Shown here: piece after piece, positions 60,903 to 64,000 of the stretch
How the letters are laid out: each line of letters starts with the position of its first letter
Numbering within the stretch: position 1 is the first letter of the stretch
Notes under the pieces: model-generated
Told to the model about the DNA's origin: nothing
What the model saw: the letters and a program-made list of their open reading frames with translations, nothing else
The model's database searches: none
DNA from: CAIZQW01 sp942493055
GTDB taxonomy: Bacteria > Verrucomicrobiota > Kiritimatiellia > RFP12 > UBA1067
Assembly (NCBI GenBank): GCA_942493055.1
Contig: OW818680.1
Coordinates: forward strand, 4,278,001 to 4,342,000
Direction of reading: 5' to 3'
Length of the DNA: 64,000 nucleotides
Program-made: the position numbers and the translations under genes

Positions 60903-62570
60903 ATGACGATTCGAGCGTTATTAGATCGTGCGGTGTTGCGTCAGCCGAACCGGGTGGCGGTCCGGTATCATTGTGACGGGGAGTGGCACAGCAAGACCTA
61001 TACAACTCTTTTGGCAGGTGTGAAGCAGCTCTCCGAGGCGTTCGGGCGCATCGGGGTGCAGGCCGGGGATGACCGCGTGGCCATCATCCTTGATAACGGC
61101 TTGGATTGGATCGAAAGTTATCTTGCCTTGACCGGGGTTTCCGTGCAAGTTGTTCCGCTTGATCCGAAGTTGCGGGCGGAGGAAGTCGCGTACATCCTGA
61201 GCAATTCTGAGACCTCCACGGTGATCACGGATCTTCCTCATCGCGGGTTGCTGGAGACGATAATGCCGTCGCTGCCCAAGATGCAGCGCGTGGTATTCAC
61301 CCAGGACTTGAGCGAAACCTATCAGCCGATTGACGGTCGAACCTGTTACAGCCTCGAAGCGCTTCGGAAGCAGTTTGCTTCGGGTGATTTGTGCTTTTAT
61401 GATGCTCACACCGTTGCGCCGCAGGATGTCGCGTCGATTATCTACACTTCGGGTACGACTGGCAAGCCCAAGGGCGCGATGCTGACGCATAACAACTTTT
61501 TCAGCGATGTGGAGGCTGCCCTAATTATGCTGAAAAGTTTGGCGACAACCGCGGATGATCTTTTGGTTGTCCTGCCGCTCTTCCACTCCTTCTCGTTTCT
61601 GGCGAATCTTGTCCTGCCGATTTACTGTGCGGCAGGGATGTTCCTTGTTCAGAGTTTGCGGACCATCAGCGAGGACGCTAAATTTTTGAGACCGACCATT
61701 ATTATGGCGGTGCCGTTGCTGGTTGAAAAGTTCCTCGACAAGATTGATGCGAAGGTGAAGGTGCGTCCTGTTGCGCGCCTCCTCCTCAAAATAGGTTTGG
61801 GAAGACTGGTGGGAAAGGGTATTCTCAAGGAACTGGGCGGACGTCTGCGGCTCTTCGTCGTGGGGGGCGCGCCCTGTCCCACGCACATTCTGCAAGGGTT
61901 TAAGCGGCTGGGCGTTGTTGTCCTGGAGGGCTATGGCCTGACGGAATGTTCGCCCGTGGTCTCGATCAACCCCCTTGAAGCGCCGCGCATCGGCACCATC
62001 GGAAAGCAGATTGCAAACATTGAAATCCGCATTGCGGAGCCCAATGAGCAAGGGGTGGGCGAATTACAGGTGCGCGGGCCGATCGTCATGAAGGGCTACT
62101 TCAAAAACATCGAGGCGACGCGCGAGGCTTTTGATGGCGACTGGTTGAAAACAGGCGATCTGGCCTCCATGGATGCTGACAAGTATATCACGATTCGTGG
62201 ACGCAAGAAGGCGCTCATTGTCAACCGTGAGGGGAAGAATATTTATCCGGAAGAGGTCGAGAATGTGCTGAGCAGCCATCCGTACATTGCGGACATTGTG
62301 GTGATCGGATATACGGTAGGGGGTGTCCCGGGGGAGCGGGTCGGTGGCATTATTGTCCCGAACCTCGAGGCCATTACAGCCGCGAACGATGGCACGGAGC
62401 CCGCATGGGGTATGATCGAAAAGATGATCCATGAAGCCGTTGTTGAAAAATCCGAGACGCTTGCTGATTATAAGCATATCCGAAAACTGCGGATTCAGTG
62501 TGAACCTTTGGAGCGTACGTCCGTCCAAAAAGTGCGGCGCGTGGCCTATCAGGGGACCCTCGACGAATAA
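60903..62570 (+). CDS. AMP-binding acyl-CoA (or acyl-ACP) ligase
   Basis: 555 aa. Adenylate-forming enzyme: A3 loop IIYTSGTTGKPKG near residue 180, A5 EGYGLTECSPVVS, A7-like WLKTGDLASMD, A8 GRKKALIVNREGKNIYPEEVE and the A10 lysine in TSVQKVRR. The motif set fits long-chain fatty acyl-CoA synthetases. It activates a carboxylate with ATP and transfers it to CoA or ACP; chain length is not readable. The TIR element lies directly upstream and could hold its promoter. The polytopic membrane protein gene follows after about 100 bp. Confidence 0.9.
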   Translation: MTIRALLDRAVLRQPNRVAVRYHCDGEWHSKTYTTLLAGVKQLSEAFGRIGVQAGDDRVAIILDNGLDWIESYLALTGVSVQVVPLDPKLRAEEVAYILSNSETSTVITDLPHRGLLETIMPSLPKMQRVVFTQDLSETYQPIDGRTCYSLEALRKQFASGDLCFYDAHTVAPQDVASIIYTSGTTGKPKGAMLTHNNFFSDVEAALIMLKSLATTADDLLVVLPLFHSFSFLANLVLPIYCAAGMFLVQSLRTISEDAKFLRPTIIMAVPLLVEKFLDKIDAKVKVRPVARLLLKIGLGRLVGKGILKELGGRLRLFVVGGAPCPTHILQGFKRLGVVVLEGYGLTECSPVVSINPLEAPRIGTIGKQIANIEIRIAEPNEQGVGELQVRGPIVMKGYFKNIEATREAFDGDWLKTGDLASMDADKYITIRGRKKALIVNREGKNIYPEEVENVLSSHPYIADIVVIGYTVGGVPGERVGGIIVPNLEAITAANDGTEPAWGMIEKMIHEAVVEKSETLADYKHIRKLRIQCEPLERTSVQKVRRVAYQGTLDE

Positions 62571-62673
62571 CGATGTCCGCGACATAACGATGGTCGCGAT
62601 TGACTTTTTGCAAGTGCTTTGCCATAATCAAAACTATTGCAAGTGAATTAGTTTAGCAGGAAGGGCTAAGGGA

Positions 62674-64000
62674 ATGGACACATTTCGTACGTTTTACTGG
62701 GTTTCGGTTCCACGCCTGCGGCGCATGAAACGGATGAGTTGGCTCGCGGCGCTGCTCGCCGGGGCACTGTATGGTCTGACTGTCTGTTTGACAGCATTCC
62801 CCGGACGTTCTGCACAATGGATCGCGCAGTTATCCGGCCTGGACGTGCGTTCTACGTTTGAGCGTCCCTTGCTTTTTGTTTTTGGCTCCTGTGTGCAGAG
62901 CTTACCCGTACCGGGCTCGCTGGCGCTCCGCTTTAATCTTGTGGCGGCGATTCTGGGGGCGATTCTGGTCGGTGCCGTATTCCGAGTGGTCTGGCTGGTT
63001 ATCACCGAATGCATGCGCGAGGAATCCGCCATATCCTGGTCCCCGCGTATTTCGCGGTTCGCTGCTTGGGCGACGGTGGTCTGTACAGCGACGACCTTGC
63101 CCGTGTGGGCAGCCTCTACGCGCTTTACGCCCGCGATTGTGGATGCGGCGCTTTTCTTTGTGCTCTTAAATGTCTTTTTTGCGTACGTGCGGAGTTTCCG
63201 CGGTGTCTGGATGTTTGTCTTTGCGATTGTCTATGGTGCTTGGATGGCGGAGTCGGTTGTCTTCCTGTTGGCGTTTCCCGTCATCGCCATCATCTGGCTG
63301 TTGGCTGAATGGATCGGCTATGGGGATTGCTGGCATCCGCGCGTCTGGTGCAGTCTGCTTCTGGGTGTCGTTGCATACGCTGCGGATTTACTGATGGCCT
63401 CCTGGCAGGCGGCGACCTTTCATCAGGTGCTCTTAAACCGTGACGTGATGGTGAAAACCGTGATCGCTATTTATCGTAACCAACTGCAGGAGATCTCGGT
63501 CTTGCTGCCATCTCAAGTATGGATTCCTGTGCTCATCACCAGCGTCTTGTTTGGCGTGGCCGCCTTTTTTGTGGGCGTCTACACCTTGCGAAACTATCGG
63601 ACGACCTTCTCGTTGATCGCGGGGGGTGTGCTCTCATTGATTGGCGGCTATGCCTTGTTCAACTATAGCGGAACCGCGTGGTTTGCATGGGCACCGGATG
63701 ATCATATACCGCTCTTTTCAGGCCTCTTCAGCACAATCGGGGTGGGTTTCTTAGTCGCAGCCTGGTATGCGCTGATCAGTATGAATGCGCCGCAGGAGTT
63801 AAAGATTCAACCCACGCGACTTGAAGAAGAGAAGGATTTACGCAAGGAGGAGCGTGAAATCCGAGAGAAACCAATTGTTGCAGCAGGGCGTTCCGCAGGC
63901 CAAGTTGCGGTCACTTTGCTCGTTTTCGTCATTCTGCTTGCAACCCTTGCCAATGTCCTTTGCTATCGGAAGAACAATGGACGCTTTGCGGATGTCATGG
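62674..64000 (+). CDS. Polytopic membrane protein, 3' end outside window
   Basis: Open frame of 442 codons from ATG 62674, preceded by GGAAGGG. It reaches the window end without a stop. About eight to ten hydrophobic segments are visible (for example LAALLAGALYGLTVCLTAF, LVAAILGAILVGAVFRVVW, and VALTLL-like runs near the end), with a charged cytoplasmic loop (LEEEKDLRKEEREIREK) before the last visible helix. No family is recognised. The basic start RLRRMKR suggests an N-in topology. It may be in one transcription unit with the acyl ligase. Confidence 0.78.
   Translation, partial: MDTFRTFYWVSVPRLRRMKRMSWLAALLAGALYGLTVCLTAFPGRSAQWIAQLSGLDVRSTFERPLLFVFGSCVQSLPVPGSLALRFNLVAAILGAILVGAVFRVVWLVITECMREESAISWSPRISRFAAWATVVCTATTLPVWAASTRFTPAIVDAALFFVLLNVFFAYVRSFRGVWMFVFAIVYGAWMAESVVFLLAFPVIAIIWLLAEWIGYGDCWHPRVWCSLLLGVVAYAADLLMASWQAATFHQVLLNRDVMVKTVIAIYRNQLQEISVLLPSQVWIPVLITSVLFGVAAFFVGVYTLRNYRTTFSLIAGGVLSLIGGYALFNYSGTAWFAWAPDDHIPLFSGLFSTIGVGFLVAAWYALISMNAPQELKIQPTRLEEEKDLRKEEREIREKPIVAAGRSAGQVAVTLLVFVILLATLANVLCYRKNNGRFADVM

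Overview
The window looks like a chromosomal segment of a free-living, polysaccharide-degrading bacterium of the PVC group (Kiritimatiellae, Lentisphaerae or Verrucomicrobia type). This is an inference from gene content: many secreted enzymes with Sec, Tat or lipoprotein leaders, Gfo/Idh/MocA proteins with Tat signals, a type I sulfatase, GH97 and GHL10 glycosidases, SGNH hydrolases, a c-haem plus FGE-like fusion, HEAT and beta-propeller proteins, and intergenic gaps full of short dispersed inverted repeats. I saw no rRNA, tRNA or CRISPR array.

Layout. 1-2869 (+): end of a Gfo/Idh/MocA oxidoreductase and a HEAT-repeat protein. 3395-4971 (-): BrnT/BrnA-type toxin-antitoxin pair and two small membrane proteins. 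5324-17026 (-): five large secreted proteins (GH-A-like hydrolase, sialidase-like propeller, NHL-like propeller, putative glycosidase, FlgD/propeller/CBM9-like protein). 17456-24565 (-): a Tat phosphoesterase, a two-gene ATPase operon (AAA/STAND ATPase plus ATPase-TPR protein) behind a promoter with tandem palindromic operators, and another phosphoesterase. 25184-25903 (+): a four-helix-bundle/zinc-ribbon protein between near-identical direct repeats. 26201-31401 (-): two paralogous secretin-like lipoproteins, each internally duplicated. 31863-50890 (+): sugar and glycan genes (six-hairpin protein, Gfo/Idh, DapA-like, SGNH, GH97, zwf, GHL10, cytochrome/FGE-like protein, ppnP, two more secreted proteins) plus a tiny lysine-rich gene on the minus strand.

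51265-57099 (+) is the most interesting part: an AT-richer operon with overlapping genes encoding a C5-cytosine DNA methyltransferase, a 999-aa protein with a MORC/Hsp90-type GHKL ATPase at one end and a histidine-kinase core at the other, and a 592-aa protein with a complete phospho-receiver signature. It has no recognisable nuclease. I propose that it is a DNA-modification-linked phosphorelay, probably an anti-phage or DNA-state sensing system.

57237-64000: a sulfatase and alpha/beta hydrolase pair (-), a phosphoesterase (+), a small terminal-inverted-repeat element, an acyl-CoA ligase (+), and the first part of a polytopic membrane protein that runs off the window.

For many ORFs the longest reading frame extends upstream of the likely start. 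I chose starts by signal peptide, Shine-Dalgarno sequence and overlap with the neighbouring gene.
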